From the NCBI GenBank assembly GCA_029856365.1, contig JAHQWW010000006.1, positions 21,555 to 85,554 on the forward strand: 64,000 bases of DNA, given 5' to 3'. The translations under genes were made by a program, and so were the position numbers. A model generated the notes under the pieces. It was not told the origin of the DNA, made no database searches, and saw nothing but the letters and a program-made list of their open reading frames with translations. The DNA comes from Candidatus Hodarchaeota archaeon (GTDB lineage Archaea > Asgardarchaeota > Heimdallarchaeia > Hodarchaeales > Hodarchaeaceae). The first letter of the stretch is position 1. Each line of letters begins with the position of its first letter. Below are positions 1 to 10,543 of this stretch, piece after piece.

Positions 1-9
1 TCATTTGAA

Positions 10-1029
10 TTATAGGATAAACTTGGTTTTACTCCTTTCAAAAACCTCTTTGAAGAGATTGTCCATCTTAAGCTTATGTGGAAGAGCTTTTGCTACTCTT
101 CTAATTTTATTTATAATTTCCTTATCATAGGATTGAAATCGAGAATGAAATAAAGAATCTAAAGGAGTCTGATTATATAGTAGAGATCGTTTACTTTCCA
201 AGCAAAACGGTGGTACATCTAAAAGACTTGCAAGTGTAATTTTTTCTCTTGAAATGCTGTGATCTTTTAAGATTGTTTTCCATTCTAGGTCTCGTAAAAG
301 ATGATGATCAATGATCACATTTTCTATATCATTTACTGCCATTAATCGCTCAAAGGCACGTTCTGTATCTTTAGTAGTCTGTTTAGGATGATAAGTTGAA
401 GGCCCGTCAATGATTATCAAGTCAGCTGGATTTTCGTTAATAAATTTCAATGCTATGTCAGAACCAGGACCTACAATATCAGAACTGATCAGGACACTTT
501 CATAGGAATCTGAAATCAAAACTGCAACTACCCATCCTTGTTTTGAATGTAGTTTCCCGTGAGGTAAAGCTGCTGAAAAAACAATTCTGGTTCGGCCAAA
601 CACAAATGTATTACCATCAGCTACAAACAAGGGAATTCCATTACGTTTCCATAACCAGAATGCTCTTTTTTTCTGATTAAAATTTATGTTTTTTGTTGGA
701 TCTTTAGCTAAAATCTTCTTCTTCGGATGAGAATACAATGTATTAGCTATAGCTTTATTTGTAAACTCATATGGTCGATCTATACTTAATGAATAATGAT
801 CCGCGTGATAATGAGTTTGTATAATAATAGTAGCAAGTTCCCAAAATTTCATGATATAGTGTCGAGAAAGATAAGAGGCTGCTATCTCCTGAATATGCGG
901 AGGATAACCATTACGAAAGGGAGCAAGGGAAACCGATGGGTCAATTAAGATATTTTGATCTTCAGAAAGTATGAATAATGATAGTCCTCGAGTCCCTAAA
1001 GACTCTGATGCAATCGGAATCACCCGCAT
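10..1029 (-). CDS. Metallo-beta-lactamase-fold hydrolase, UPF0282-like
   Basis: A 339-residue protein with the metal-binding motif THYHADH near residue 93, the signature of the metallo-beta-lactamase superfamily. Its length and the N-terminal pattern (a short strand, then ILIDPSVSLAP) resemble the archaeal UPF0282 group of predicted MBL hydrolases, whose substrate is not known. A second conserved stretch, ISSDIVGP followed by IIDGPSTY, would supply later metal ligands. The ATG start has a GGTGA Shine-Dalgarno-like sequence 8 bases upstream. It is divergent from rpoA1 with a long gap between them, so it is probably its own transcription unit. Fold assignment is firm; function is unknown. Confidence 0.8.
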   Translation of the reverse strand: MRVIPIASESLGTRGLSLFILSEDQNILIDPSVSLAPFRNGYPPHIQEIAASYLSRHYIMKFWELATIIIQTHYHADHYSLSIDRPYEFTNKAIANTLYSHPKKKILAKDPTKNINFNQKKRAFWLWKRNGIPLFVADGNTFVFGRTRIVFSAALPHGKLHSKQGWVVAVLISDSYESVLISSDIVGPGSDIALKFINENPADLIIIDGPSTYHPKQTTKDTERAFERLMAVNDIENVIIDHHLLRDLEWKTILKDHSISREKITLASLLDVPPFCLESKRSLLYNQTPLDSLFHSRFQSYDKEIINKIRRVAKALPHKLKMDNLFKEVFERSKTKFIL

Positions 1030-1712
1030 TCATTCTTTCACCTTAATCTGAACTAAATATTCTTAGGTTATTAAAATTGATAAAAATATATTCAATTTTT
1101 AATGTGGAACGACACTCTTAATAATATTTAATGTGTGGGGAGTAAAGAATTTAATATTGTTATCGTAAAATTTGGTAACCTAAGGAAGTGTAAGGAGTAA
1201 TATCCCAAAACAAATAGTAAAAAGAAACTTTAAATACCATAAAGCCTCTTTAGATATGTTTTTGTCCATTTTTATATCAAGCAAAAGGTTATGGTTAATA
1301 ACAATCGCTATTGTAGGAATAACATCCACTCAAACTACGATTAAAAGTATTTTAGTTTGAAATGGGCATTTTCATTATAAATAAAAAGGTCCTTCTAAAT
1401 CAGGTTGTATGTATAAAATTACAAAAAAGTTTAATGAAGTGTTTATTGATCTGATTCAGTCTTCTCCTCTTGAGTATGTTAACATTAATCAGCGTGGTTG
1501 ACATAAGAGAGTATAGTAGCTCATAGTTCTCTTCCTCTGAGTTACTAGCTCACAATATAATTTGAGAATCATTAACGTTAAAATACATAAGCATTTTCGC
1601 TTTAGTTAAGTAATTTTCATATTTCTTACCAACTCCTCTCCTGAAAAACCCATAAATCTTCTCTAAATTCTGTAACATGTTCTAGCTGTAAATATTGCTG
1701 GGAGACTATCTG
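1030..1712. other. Intergenic region between the MBL gene and rpoA1
   Basis: About 680 bases without a convincing gene. It holds an 8-bp perfect inverted repeat at 1073-1099, next to the MBL gene promoter region. A clear archaeal TATA-like element (TTTAAATA, 1229-1236) would start a plus-strand transcript near 1260, roughly 450 bases before rpoA1. A second AT-rich element (CATAAATC, about 1650) is closer to rpoA1. I see no tRNA or known RNA fold; an unrecognised small RNA or a long rpoA1 leader is possible. Confidence 0.5.
1073..1099. repeat. Inverted repeat AAAATTGA-N11-TCAATTTT
   Basis: Perfect 8-bp arms at 1073-1080 and 1092-1099 with an AT-rich 11-base spacer, 44-70 bases upstream of the MBL gene start. 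It overlaps where that gene's TATA box would lie, so it could be an operator, although AT-rich sequence makes chance repeats fairly common. Confidence 0.3.
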
Positions 1713-4400
1713 ATGTGGACACCTGAGCTAAAAAAAATTAACCAAATTCAATTTGGAATTCTTTCACCAGATGAAATCAGAAAGATGGCAGTTACAAAAA
1801 TCATTACTGCTGATACTTACAACGAGGATGGAACACCCATTGAAGGTGGATTGATAGATCGTCGTCTTGGCACAATTGAACCTGGTCAACGTTGTAAGAC
1901 CTGTGGAAATCAAGTGGGAGATTGTCCAGGACACTTTGGTATGATAGAACTTGCAAGACCAGTCATCCATGTTGGATACGCTAAATCAATAATTTACAAA
2001 CTACTTCGTTCAACATGCAGAGCATGTTCACGAATTCTATTAGATTCACTTACTATAAAAAAATATCAACGATTGATTGAGAAAGCAGCCAAAGAAGAAG
2101 ATATTAAGACCACTTCTGAAATAATCAAGGAAGTAGTTAAAGAAGCAAGGAAAAAATCCGAATGCCCTCATTGCAGCCAACCTCAGTTTAAAATAAAGTA
2201 TGAAAAACCAACTAGCTTTTACGAAGAAACACCCGAAGGATCCGTCCGAATAACACCTTCAGAAATCCAAAAACGATTTGAAGGAATTCAAACACAGGAT
2301 TTAAACCTATTAGGTATTGATGCAACCCATTCTCGACCAGAATGGATGATATTATCTGTTTTACCAGTACCTCCTGTATCTGTTCGCGCTTCGATAACAT
2401 TAGAATCAGGTGTACGAAGTGAAGATGACCTCACACATAAACTAGTAGATATAATAAGGATAAATCAAAGATTAAGAGAAAATATTGAAGCTGGAGCTCC
2501 GCAGCTTATTGTAGAAGACCTATGGGAGCTTTTACAATATCACGTCACAACTTTCATGGATAATGAAGTCGCAGGAATTCCACCAGCAAGACACAGATCG
2601 GGCCGTGCATTAAGAACACTAACTCAAAGATTGAGAGGGAAAGAAGGACGTTTTCGAGGAAATTTATCTGGAAAAAGAGTTGACTTCTCTGCAAGGACAG
2701 TTGTTTCTCCCGACCCCAACATTTCTATAAATGAAGTAGGGGTTCCTGAACAAATCGCTAAAATTTTAACTGTTCCTGAGAGAGTAACGGAATGGAATAT
2801 TGAGGAAATGAAAGAATTAGTGATGAATGGTCCCAATCCAGAGATAAATGAGAAAACAGGAGTTTCTAAAACAGGATCCAATTATATTATCAGACCAGAT
2901 GGTAAAAGAATTGACTTAAGATTTGTTGGAGATTTAAATAACACCGCAGAGATGATCGATCAAGGTTTCATTGTTGAACGTCACTTACGAGACGGTGACA
3001 TGGTTCTCTTTAACAGACAACCATCTCTTCATCGTATGTCTATTATGGCTCATGAAGTTCGTGTAATGCCCTTTAAGACCTTTAGATTACATCTATGTGT
3101 ATGTACACCCTACAATGCCGATTTTGATGGAGATGAAATGAATCTTCATGTGCCCCAAAGTGAAGAGGCTCGGGCAGAAACCCGTGTTTTGATGAGAGTC
3201 CAAGAACAGATACTTTCTCCTAGATATGGTGGTCCAATTATTGGAGCCCTTCATGATTATGTTTCTGCATCGTTTTTACTTACACGAAAGAAAACATTAA
3301 TTTCAAAAGAAGATGTCTGGCAACTATTACTGGCAGGAAAGTATGAAAGGGAACTTCCATTGCCAGCAATTGCATATCCTACAGAATTGTGGACTGGAAA
3401 ACAAGTTTTTAGCTTATTATTGCCTTCAGATGTCAATGTTACAGCCAAATCCCGAACTTGTCGAAAACATGATGTTTGTAAGGGAGAGCTCTGCGAATAC
3501 GACAGCTCAATCTATATTAGATCAGGCCAGTTACTCTCTGGGGTCATTGATCGACGAGCAATAGGTGCAGATGAGTCAGAAAGTGTTTTACACGTTGTAG
3601 TTAAAGATCATGGAAGTGACAGAGCTAGAGAGTTCTTGGATTCTCTAACTCAAATGCTCTTGGAATTTCTCTCTCATGAAGGATTTAGTTTGGGGTTTTC
3701 TAACGTCAATATGCCAGAAGAAGGTAAGAAAAGGATTAAAGCATTAATCGCAGAGAATGAAAAAACAGCAGATGAAATAATTGAAGCTTATCACAGGGGA
3801 GAACTAGAACCTCTTCCTGGTAAATCCCTTGAAGAAACTTTAGAAATGCGTATCATGAGTGTTCTAGCCAAAGCTAGGGATAGCGCGGGTAGCGTAGCGA
3901 ACGATTACATGGGAATTTCAAATTCAGCGGTTGTAATGGCTTCAACTGGGGCAAAAGGAACTCAACTCAATATTGCCCAAATGGCTGCATGTGTTGGGCA
4001 GCAATCAATTCGAGGAGAAAGGATATTGAGAGGGTATCGTAAACGATCTCTACCACATTTCAGAAAAAATGACATTGGACCAGTTGCACGGGGTTTTGTT
4101 CGTTCCAATTATAGAACAGGACTATCTCCCACGGAATTTTTTTTCCATGCTCAAGGAGGGCGCGAGGGGTTAGTTGATACCGCAGTTCGAACCTCAACTA
4201 GCGGGTATCTCCAACGGAGATTGGTGAATGCTTTACAAGATCTCCATGTCAATTACGATATAATAGTCCGAACAACCGAAGGAGATGTAGTTCAATTACG
4301 TTATGGAGAAGATGGAGTGGATCCAATGAAATCGTACCATGGTAGACCTGTAGATATCGATGCTATTATTGAAGAAGTTCTTTCAACAGAAGAAGATTAA
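1713..4400 (+). CDS. rpoA1: DNA-directed RNA polymerase subunit A' (RpoA1)
   Basis: N-terminal part of the largest RNA polymerase subunit, split from A'' as in most archaea; about 895 residues. An N-terminal zinc site (CKTCGNQVGDCPGHFG, about residues 61-76) and a second cysteine cluster (CRACSR) form the clamp zinc sites. The catalytic magnesium loop NADFDGDEMN lies at about residues 468-477. The frame opens at a TTG at 1695, but ATG 1713 is the better start: it gives the family N-terminus MWTPELKKI and has GGGAG 8 bases upstream. It heads rpoA1-rpoA2-L30e-NusA-S12. Unusually, rpoB is not upstream; it lies at 46-49 kb on the other strand. Confidence 0.97.
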   Translation: MWTPELKKINQIQFGILSPDEIRKMAVTKIITADTYNEDGTPIEGGLIDRRLGTIEPGQRCKTCGNQVGDCPGHFGMIELARPVIHVGYAKSIIYKLLRSTCRACSRILLDSLTIKKYQRLIEKAAKEEDIKTTSEIIKEVVKEARKKSECPHCSQPQFKIKYEKPTSFYEETPEGSVRITPSEIQKRFEGIQTQDLNLLGIDATHSRPEWMILSVLPVPPVSVRASITLESGVRSEDDLTHKLVDIIRINQRLRENIEAGAPQLIVEDLWELLQYHVTTFMDNEVAGIPPARHRSGRALRTLTQRLRGKEGRFRGNLSGKRVDFSARTVVSPDPNISINEVGVPEQIAKILTVPERVTEWNIEEMKELVMNGPNPEINEKTGVSKTGSNYIIRPDGKRIDLRFVGDLNNTAEMIDQGFIVERHLRDGDMVLFNRQPSLHRMSIMAHEVRVMPFKTFRLHLCVCTPYNADFDGDEMNLHVPQSEEARAETRVLMRVQEQILSPRYGGPIIGALHDYVSASFLLTRKKTLISKEDVWQLLLAGKYERELPLPAIAYPTELWTGKQVFSLLLPSDVNVTAKSRTCRKHDVCKGELCEYDSSIYIRSGQLLSGVIDRRAIGADESESVLHVVVKDHGSDRAREFLDSLTQMLLEFLSHEGFSLGFSNVNMPEEGKKRIKALIAENEKTADEIIEAYHRGELEPLPGKSLEETLEMRIMSVLAKARDSAGSVANDYMGISNSAVVMASTGAKGTQLNIAQMAACVGQQSIRGERILRGYRKRSLPHFRKNDIGPVARGFVRSNYRTGLSPTEFFFHAQGGREGLVDTAVRTSTSGYLQRRLVNALQDLHVNYDIIVRTTEGDVVQLRYGEDGVDPMKSYHGRPVDIDAIIEEVLSTEED

Positions 4401-5606
<1,206 letters not shown>

Positions 5607-5608
5607 TC

Positions 5609-5908
5609 ATGAAACAAGAATTGGAAAAAGCCATTAGCATGGCTGTAAGTACAGGGAAAGTGAAATTAGGGTATAATGCTGCAATTAAAAGCGTTTTAAG
5701 TGGTAAAGTTAAAGTAACAATAATTTCAGCCAACCTCCCATTAGATTCTAAAGATATTTTATTACGGAATTGCGAACTCTCACAGATACCTATTATACAA
5801 TATGAAAAAACTAGTTTCGATCTGGGTGCTGCATGTGGACGTCCCCATATGGTTTCTACAATAGCAATCTTAGATCCAGGAAATTCTAAAATACTGGATT
5901 ATCTATAA
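5609..5908 (+). CDS. rpl30e: Ribosomal protein L30e
   Basis: A 99-residue member of the L7Ae/L30e RNA-binding superfamily and a large-subunit component. The GKVKLGYNAAIKSV start and the SFDLGAACGRPHMVS segment are characteristic of L30e. The gene starts two bases after the rpoA2 stop. The order rpoA2-L30e-NusA-S12 is the standard archaeal arrangement, which supports the assignment. Confidence 0.95.
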   Translation: MKQELEKAISMAVSTGKVKLGYNAAIKSVLSGKVKVTIISANLPLDSKDILLRNCELSQIPIIQYEKTSFDLGAACGRPHMVSTIAILDPGNSKILDYL

Positions 5909-5922
5909 TAGGATGTATTTTA

Positions 5923-6363
5923 TTGTCAAATATTCGCATGTCTCAGGAAGAGCTTCGCTTTATTTCCATTCTTGAAGGTCTTACAGGTGCGCTTGCTGTT
6001 GATTGTATTTGGGATAAATCCGAAACTAGAGTGATTTTTGTGGTTCGTCGTAATGATACAGGAAAAGTGATAGGTCGTGGAGGAACAACCATTAGGCGTC
6101 TTCGTGAACATTTCCATAAGCAAATTGATATTGTCGAATATTCTGAAAATTTAGAGATTTTTGCTGCAAATACACTAGCACCTGCTAAAACGAAGAATGT
6201 AGAAATTCATGAAAAATCAGGAAAGAAAACCGTTGTAGTAACGGTTATTCCAAAAGAAAGAGGAAAAGCAATTGGTAAGAATGGTAGAAATATCCAAAGA
6301 TCGCGACTTTTAATGAAAAGACACTTTGGAGTCAATAATGTAATCATCCAAAGCCCTCCTTAG
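5923..6363 (+). CDS. nusA: NusA-like KH-domain transcription factor
   Basis: A 146-residue archaeal NusA relative made only of two KH RNA-binding domains. The GxxG loops are visible as VIGRGG (first KH) and AIGKNG (second KH). Archaeal NusA lacks the N-terminal polymerase-binding and S1 domains of the bacterial protein. The frame begins at TTG 5923; ATG 5938 is an alternative that removes five residues, and neither has a strong ribosome-binding site. It lies in the rpoA2-L30e-NusA-S12 operon, which supports its identity. Confidence 0.92.
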   Translation: MSNIRMSQEELRFISILEGLTGALAVDCIWDKSETRVIFVVRRNDTGKVIGRGGTTIRRLREHFHKQIDIVEYSENLEIFAANTLAPAKTKNVEIHEKSGKKTVVVTVIPKERGKAIGKNGRNIQRSRLLMKRHFGVNNVIIQSPP

Positions 6364-6364
6364 A

Positions 6365-6508
6365 ATGAAAATAATCAATTTGCAATACAAAACCTTTCTT
6401 ATAAGAAATCAAAAAAAGAAACAGAGACTCCTATTTGCTTCAAAGACCAGTTTACATTGTTTGATGATACAAATTAAGGAATTATTTGAATTAGGCGAAG
6501 AAATATGA
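6365..6508 (+). CDS. Possible 47-residue basic small protein
   Basis: An ATG-started frame that exactly fills the gap between the NusA-like gene and S12; its TGA stop overlaps the S12 ATG (ATGA). The product is rich in Lys, Arg and Gln in its first half and ends ELFELGEEI. There is no clear ribosome-binding site and I recognise no family, so it may be a chance frame in a leader. It is listed because of the exact fit and the coupled stop/start. Confidence 0.2.
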   Translation: MKIINLQYKTFLIRNQKKKQRLLFASKTSLHCLMIQIKELFELGEEI

Positions 6509-6948
6509 CGGGATTAAAATCACCACGAGGAGAATTTGCTGCAAACAAGTTAATACGGAAACGAAAGAAGTTTCGTTGGAAAAGCACAATATATAAAAGA
6601 AAAGTACTCCGTTTGAAGGAAAAATTCGACCCTTTAGAAGGAGCTCCGCAAGCGCGGGGAATTGTTATCGAAAAAGTAGGAATTGAATCAAAACAACCCA
6701 ATTCTGCAATTAGAAAATGTGTTAGAGTCCAACTTATAAAAAATGGAAAACAAGTTACTGCTTTCGTTCCTGGTGATGGGGGTCTATTATTTATCGATGA
6801 GCACGATGAAATAATAATAGAAGGGATTGGTGGAGCAAAAGGTGGTGCTATAGGTGATCTACCAGGCGTGAGATATAAAGTGGTTCACGTAAATGGAGTT
6901 AGTCTCAGTGCTTTACTCTCGGGAAAAAAAGAGAAACCAATGCGGTAA
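6505..6948 (+). CDS. rps12: Ribosomal protein S12 (S23e family)
   Basis: 147 residues, the archaeal/eukaryotic length. It contains the near-invariant [15 protein letters not shown] decoding-centre segment (about residues 70-84) and the FVPGDGGL loop. S12 lies at the decoding site of the small subunit. In most archaea S7, EF-2 and EF-1A follow S12; here the operon ends and a methyltransferase gene follows, so the block is truncated by rearrangement. Confidence 0.97.
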   Translation: MTGLKSPRGEFAANKLIRKRKKFRWKSTIYKRKVLRLKEKFDPLEGAPQARGIVIEKVGIESKQPNSAIRKCVRVQLIKNGKQVTAFVPGDGGLLFIDEHDEIIIEGIGGAKGGAIGDLPGVRYKVVHVNGVSLSALLSGKKEKPMR

Positions 6949-7029
6949 CACTGGCCTTCTTTCTCATGAAAAAATGGTTTAAGCTAATGGATTATCCAGT
7001 CTCATTCTACATAGGATATTGGTTTTTTC

Positions 7030-7719
7030 ATGTCAGCTATTCCTAAATCAAGCTATAGAATCATCACGCCTGTAAATTTCTCTTGGTCTTTGAAGCAAAT
7101 CGAATTATATCGAAAAATCATTGCTTTTGTCAAACAAATTGATAGTTTTAGATCACCTAAAGTCTTATTAGAACAATATTCATTGCCAGCGCAGCTCATA
7201 GCTTTCATTCTAGTTTGTGTAGAAAAAGATCTAATGAATCAGAGAATTGTTGAATTTGGATCAGGCACAGGGAGAATCAGTCTACCATTATTAAAATTCT
7301 TTTCCGCACATTTACTTTGTGTAGATATAGATTCTGAGACAATGCATGGTTTGAAAAGGCTTCTCAAATCAGAAAAACTCGATGCAGAGCTGTTATTATC
7401 AGCTATTGAATTCCTCGAAACTTATTCTTGGAAGGATTCTTATGAAGTAACTATTATGAATCCACCCTTTGGTACAAAACGGAGGGGTATTGACATTGTA
7501 TTTTTAGAAAAAGCATTGATTTTTTCAAAAAAAGTAATTTCTATTCATAAATCAAATCGAGAATCACGAAGGCTCATTGATAGGATCAGTCGAAACTACA
7601 ATAAATCATGTGAAATATTAGCGACTTTGGAATTCCCGATTCCACCTTTATATGTGTTTCATAAAAAAAAGAGTCATTATGTTGATGTTGATGTCTACAG
7701 GATCAGTGAAATAATATAA
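7030..7719 (+). CDS. METTL5-like rRNA N6-adenine methyltransferase
   Basis: 229 residues with a Rossmann-fold SAM site (EFGSGTGRI, about residues 74-82) and the catalytic motif NPPFGT (about 144-149). NPPF marks N6-adenine methyltransferases, and the extra GT with Lys after it is what METTL5 has. METTL5 modifies one adenosine near the small-subunit decoding site and in eukaryotes needs TRMT112; a Trm112-like gene lies at 21163-21447. The gene follows S12 after 81 bases. The specificity assignment is by analogy. Confidence 0.8.
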   Translation: MSAIPKSSYRIITPVNFSWSLKQIELYRKIIAFVKQIDSFRSPKVLLEQYSLPAQLIAFILVCVEKDLMNQRIVEFGSGTGRISLPLLKFFSAHLLCVDIDSETMHGLKRLLKSEKLDAELLLSAIEFLETYSWKDSYEVTIMNPPFGTKRRGIDIVFLEKALIFSKKVISIHKSNRESRRLIDRISRNYNKSCEILATLEFPIPPLYVFHKKKSHYVDVDVYRISEII

Positions 7720-8197
7720 AATCTGACATTCTCTTAAATAACTGAAGAAAATTCAAAATAGTAAATTTTACAGTTCAATAATCTTTTTAATTAGGTTAGT
7801 TTTAGGATTTTCACTCATCTCTTCCATAAATACAGGTAAAATACCTGTAAGATCAGAGCTAGGGAGTTCCAATCTTTACACAGAAGAGGTCTTTGAAGAG
7901 CTCGTTTCACCTTTGCTTTGTTATTGTATAAATATCCTTTCTTTGAAGGTTTTCAAGCTATAATTAAGGGATGATTCATCTTAATTCTATTTTAACAATA
8001 AATTCCGTATTTGCTAAAAAAAAAGTAAAGCTCGAATAGCTTCGTTATAGGTCAAAGAAAAATTTACCAATATAATTCCTGAGTCCATTATTATGGAGAT
8101 CTTGTGTCTTTGGTAGAGATGAGAGAACAAATAATGTCCTCACCTGCTTATGTACTCGAATCATATTAAAAAGCGATAATAGATAGTACTATTAGGA
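7720..8197. other. Intergenic region before csl4
   Basis: Some 480 bases with no credible reading frame on either strand. The only marked structure is a perfect palindromic repeat at 7831-7849. No RNA gene is recognised. Confidence 0.5.
7831..7849. repeat. Perfect inverted repeat TACAGGTA-AAA-TACCTGTA
   Basis: Eight-base perfect arms around an AAA spacer. As DNA it resembles a dimeric regulator site; as RNA it would be a short hairpin 110 bases after the METTL5-like gene. It is 350 bases from csl4, so a role there is less likely. Confidence 0.35.
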
Positions 8198-8815
8198 ATG
8201 ATCATGAATAATAATAAGAAATTTGACGCTGATAATGATTGGGTTTTACCAGGTGACAAGATTGCTGTTATAGAGGAGTTCTTACCAGATGAAACCTGTT
8301 ATGAACAAGATGGAAGCATTTATTCAAAAATCGTTGGTCGAGTAGTGACGGATCCTAAAAAACATAAAATATCTGTGATTCCTAAACATCCGCACCGCAC
8401 AATAAAGAATGGTGATGTTGGATTGGGACGTGTAGAATTCATGAAAAAACAAATAGCATCTGTTAATATATATCATCTAAATAAAGAAAACCTTTCTATC
8501 CCAATAAGTGCTGTGTTGCATATATCAGAAGCTTCTCGACGTTTTGTGAAGAATATGTATGAGGTGACGCGACCAGGAGATTGGCTTAGGTTCCGAATAA
8601 TTAGAGCGGTAAAACCAGTTTATATTAGTTTGATTGGGGATGGATTGGGTGTTGTAATTTCCTATTGTATCCAATGTGGCCATGAACTAGAATACAAAAG
8701 ACGAAATAGATTAGAATGCCCGAATTGTGAAACTCCTCAATCAAGAATCACGTCAAAATATTTTGGCAAATCATTAATTCGTAATTTGAGGCCATCAAGG
8801 AATGAAGCCAGATGA
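8198..8815 (+). CDS. csl4: Exosome subunit Csl4
   Basis: A 205-residue RNA-binding cap subunit of the archaeal exosome. The N-terminal segment after VLPGDKIAVIEEF, a central S1-like domain and a C-terminal zinc ribbon (CIQCG near residue 159 and CPNC near 175) follow the Csl4 layout. Csl4 caps the RNase PH-like ring and helps recruit RNA. Two in-frame ATGs (8198 and 8204) are both possible. The gene overlaps the next one, RIO1, by 14 bases, so they are translationally linked. Confidence 0.9.
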   Translation: MIMNNNKKFDADNDWVLPGDKIAVIEEFLPDETCYEQDGSIYSKIVGRVVTDPKKHKISVIPKHPHRTIKNGDVGLGRVEFMKKQIASVNIYHLNKENLSIPISAVLHISEASRRFVKNMYEVTRPGDWLRFRIIRAVKPVYISLIGDGLGVVISYCIQCGHELEYKRRNRLECPNCETPQSRITSKYFGKSLIRNLRPSRNEAR

Positions 8816-9632
8816 TAAGAAGATATGGGATATAGGTCTAAACGAAGACCGATGGCGAAAAAGAAAAAAAAGATCTGAAGATTTTCAGACCGTTGATGCA
8901 GTGATTGACCTGAATACTGCAAAACAGTTGAAACGGTTGCAAAATAATAGATTTATTGATTCAATTACTGGAACTATTGCTTCTGGAAAAGAATCTGGTG
9001 TCTTTTTGGCTGAGCTCGGATCAAAGGGAAAGGAATATTGTAAAGCGTATTCAATAAGCTCACCTATTGTTGTGAAGATATTCCGTACAAGTACACTTAA
9101 TTTCAAGCAAATAATCCGTTATATTTCTGGTGATAGAAGGTTTCGTAAACATAGTAAAAAAATCCATCACATCATAAACCTTTGGGTTGAGAAAGAATAT
9201 AGTAATCTCCAGCGAAGTTCATTAGCAGGAATTAATGTTCCAAAGCCTATTTTAGCAAAGAATAATATTCTACTGATGGAACTTCTAGGAAAAGATGGAA
9301 AACCATATCCTTTACTGAAATTCACGCCAAAGGCATATACAAGATCCACATTAACTCAGATACTGAATCAAACTAAACTTCTTTTCCGACGGGCGGGCCT
9401 TGTACATGCTGATTTATCACCCTTCAACATTATAATGGTAGATCAGACACCTTATTTCATAGATATGAGTCAAAGTATTCTAATTTCGCATCCAAGGGCT
9501 TTAGAATTTCTCAAACGAGATCTGAGAAATGTTCTTTCCTCCTTTAAAATGAAAGGTTTGTCGGTCCCTAATGAAAAAAAGCTATTTGATGAAATGACTG
9601 TTGATTTTCCTGATAAAAATCTTATACTGTAA
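8802..9632 (+). CDS. rio1: RIO1-family atypical protein kinase/ATPase
   Basis: 276 residues with the RIO kinase landmarks: a flexible loop SGKESGVF in place of the usual glycine loop (about residues 60-68), the ATP-binding lysine in VVKIF, the catalytic loop VHADLSPFNI (about 202-211) and the metal-binding IDMSQS (about 221-226). RIO1 acts in late maturation of the small ribosomal subunit. The neighbours Csl4 and a Dim2-like KH protein form a ribosome/RNA-maturation cluster seen in many archaea. Confidence 0.93.
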   Translation: MKPDDKKIWDIGLNEDRWRKRKKRSEDFQTVDAVIDLNTAKQLKRLQNNRFIDSITGTIASGKESGVFLAELGSKGKEYCKAYSISSPIVVKIFRTSTLNFKQIIRYISGDRRFRKHSKKIHHIINLWVEKEYSNLQRSSLAGINVPKPILAKNNILLMELLGKDGKPYPLLKFTPKAYTRSTLTQILNQTKLLFRRAGLVHADLSPFNIIMVDQTPYFIDMSQSILISHPRALEFLKRDLRNVLSSFKMKGLSVPNEKKLFDEMTVDFPDKNLIL

Positions 9633-9676
9633 ACCTACTAATAGAGTTGAAGGGCTTTTAAGGGGAAATAAACCGA

Positions 9677-10243
9677 ATGGTAATAGAAAGTCACTTAAAA
9701 ATTCCAAAAAGTCGAATTGGGGTGGTGATTGGGAGAAAAGGTACGGTGAAATCAGAAATAGAATCTATTACAGGTGTTTCCATTCGAATTAATAGTGAAG
9801 ACGGTTCAGTTCACATATCATCAACTTCAGATATGACAGATCCTACATTTATATGGAAAGCTCGAGATATTGTCAAAGCAATCGGTAGAGGTTTCAGTGC
9901 GGAAAAAGCTTTCTATTTATTAGACGATGATATCTTTCTAGAGACCATTGAGCTAGCAGGATCGAAAAATACAATTAAAAGAATTAAAGCCCGTATTATT
10001 GGAGAGAAGGGAAAAGCAAGAAAGATGATTGAGGCTAGTACTGAAGTAATGATTTCTATTTTTGGTAATCAGGTTTCACTCATTGGAGAAATTTCAGAAA
10101 TCAAAAATGCAAGAGAAGCTATTATGCAGCTAGTTCATGGCTCGAAACATGGTACCGTCTATCGTTATCTAGAGCAATTACGATTTAGATCTAAACAGGA
10201 ACCTCAAAAAATTTGGAAGAACCGTCATCTCGATGAAAATTGA
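9677..10243 (+). CDS. KH-domain ribosome maturation factor, Dim2/Pno1-like
   Basis: 188 residues with two KH-type domains. The first carries a canonical GxxG loop, VIGRKG, near residue 16; the second contains IGEKGKARK (about 110). Archaeal relatives of eukaryotic Dim2/Pno1 have this layout and bind the 3' end of small-subunit rRNA with RIO1. The gene follows rio1 after 44 bases and precedes tRNA-Ala. Confidence 0.88.
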   Translation: MVIESHLKIPKSRIGVVIGRKGTVKSEIESITGVSIRINSEDGSVHISSTSDMTDPTFIWKARDIVKAIGRGFSAEKAFYLLDDDIFLETIELAGSKNTIKRIKARIIGEKGKARKMIEASTEVMISIFGNQVSLIGEISEIKNAREAIMQLVHGSKHGTVYRYLEQLRFRSKQEPQKIWKNRHLDEN

Positions 10244-10286
10244 AAAATTTTTAAGAAAATTAATATTTCAACGTTCTGGATATTTA

Positions 10287-10361
10287 GGGCCGATAGCTCA
10301 GCCTGGAAGTAGCGCCTGGCTTGCAATCAGGAGGTCGTGGGTTCAAATCCCATTCGGTCCA
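10287..10361 (+). tRNA. tRNA-Ala (anticodon TGC)
   Basis: A complete cloverleaf without an intron. The acceptor stem GGGCCGA pairs with TCGGTCC and contains the G3:U70 wobble pair that defines alanine tRNAs. The anticodon stem CCTGG/TCAGG encloses loop CTTGCAA, giving anticodon TGC. The T arm is GTGGG-TTCAAAT-CCCAT. The discriminator is A and CCA is not encoded. Confidence 0.96.
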
Positions 10362-10543
10362 CAATTTCTTTAGGAAAATCCCTGGAAACGCGTATAAATA
10401 TGAATAAAGAATAAAAGGATCTATTATTGGCTTAAACTCGTTTTTTTCCCTCTTTAGTTTCTGAAAAGGAATAATACATGATTTTCAATCCTATATAACT
10501 GAGAATATTTCACCTCATTTCACAAGAAATAAAGTATTTCCAC

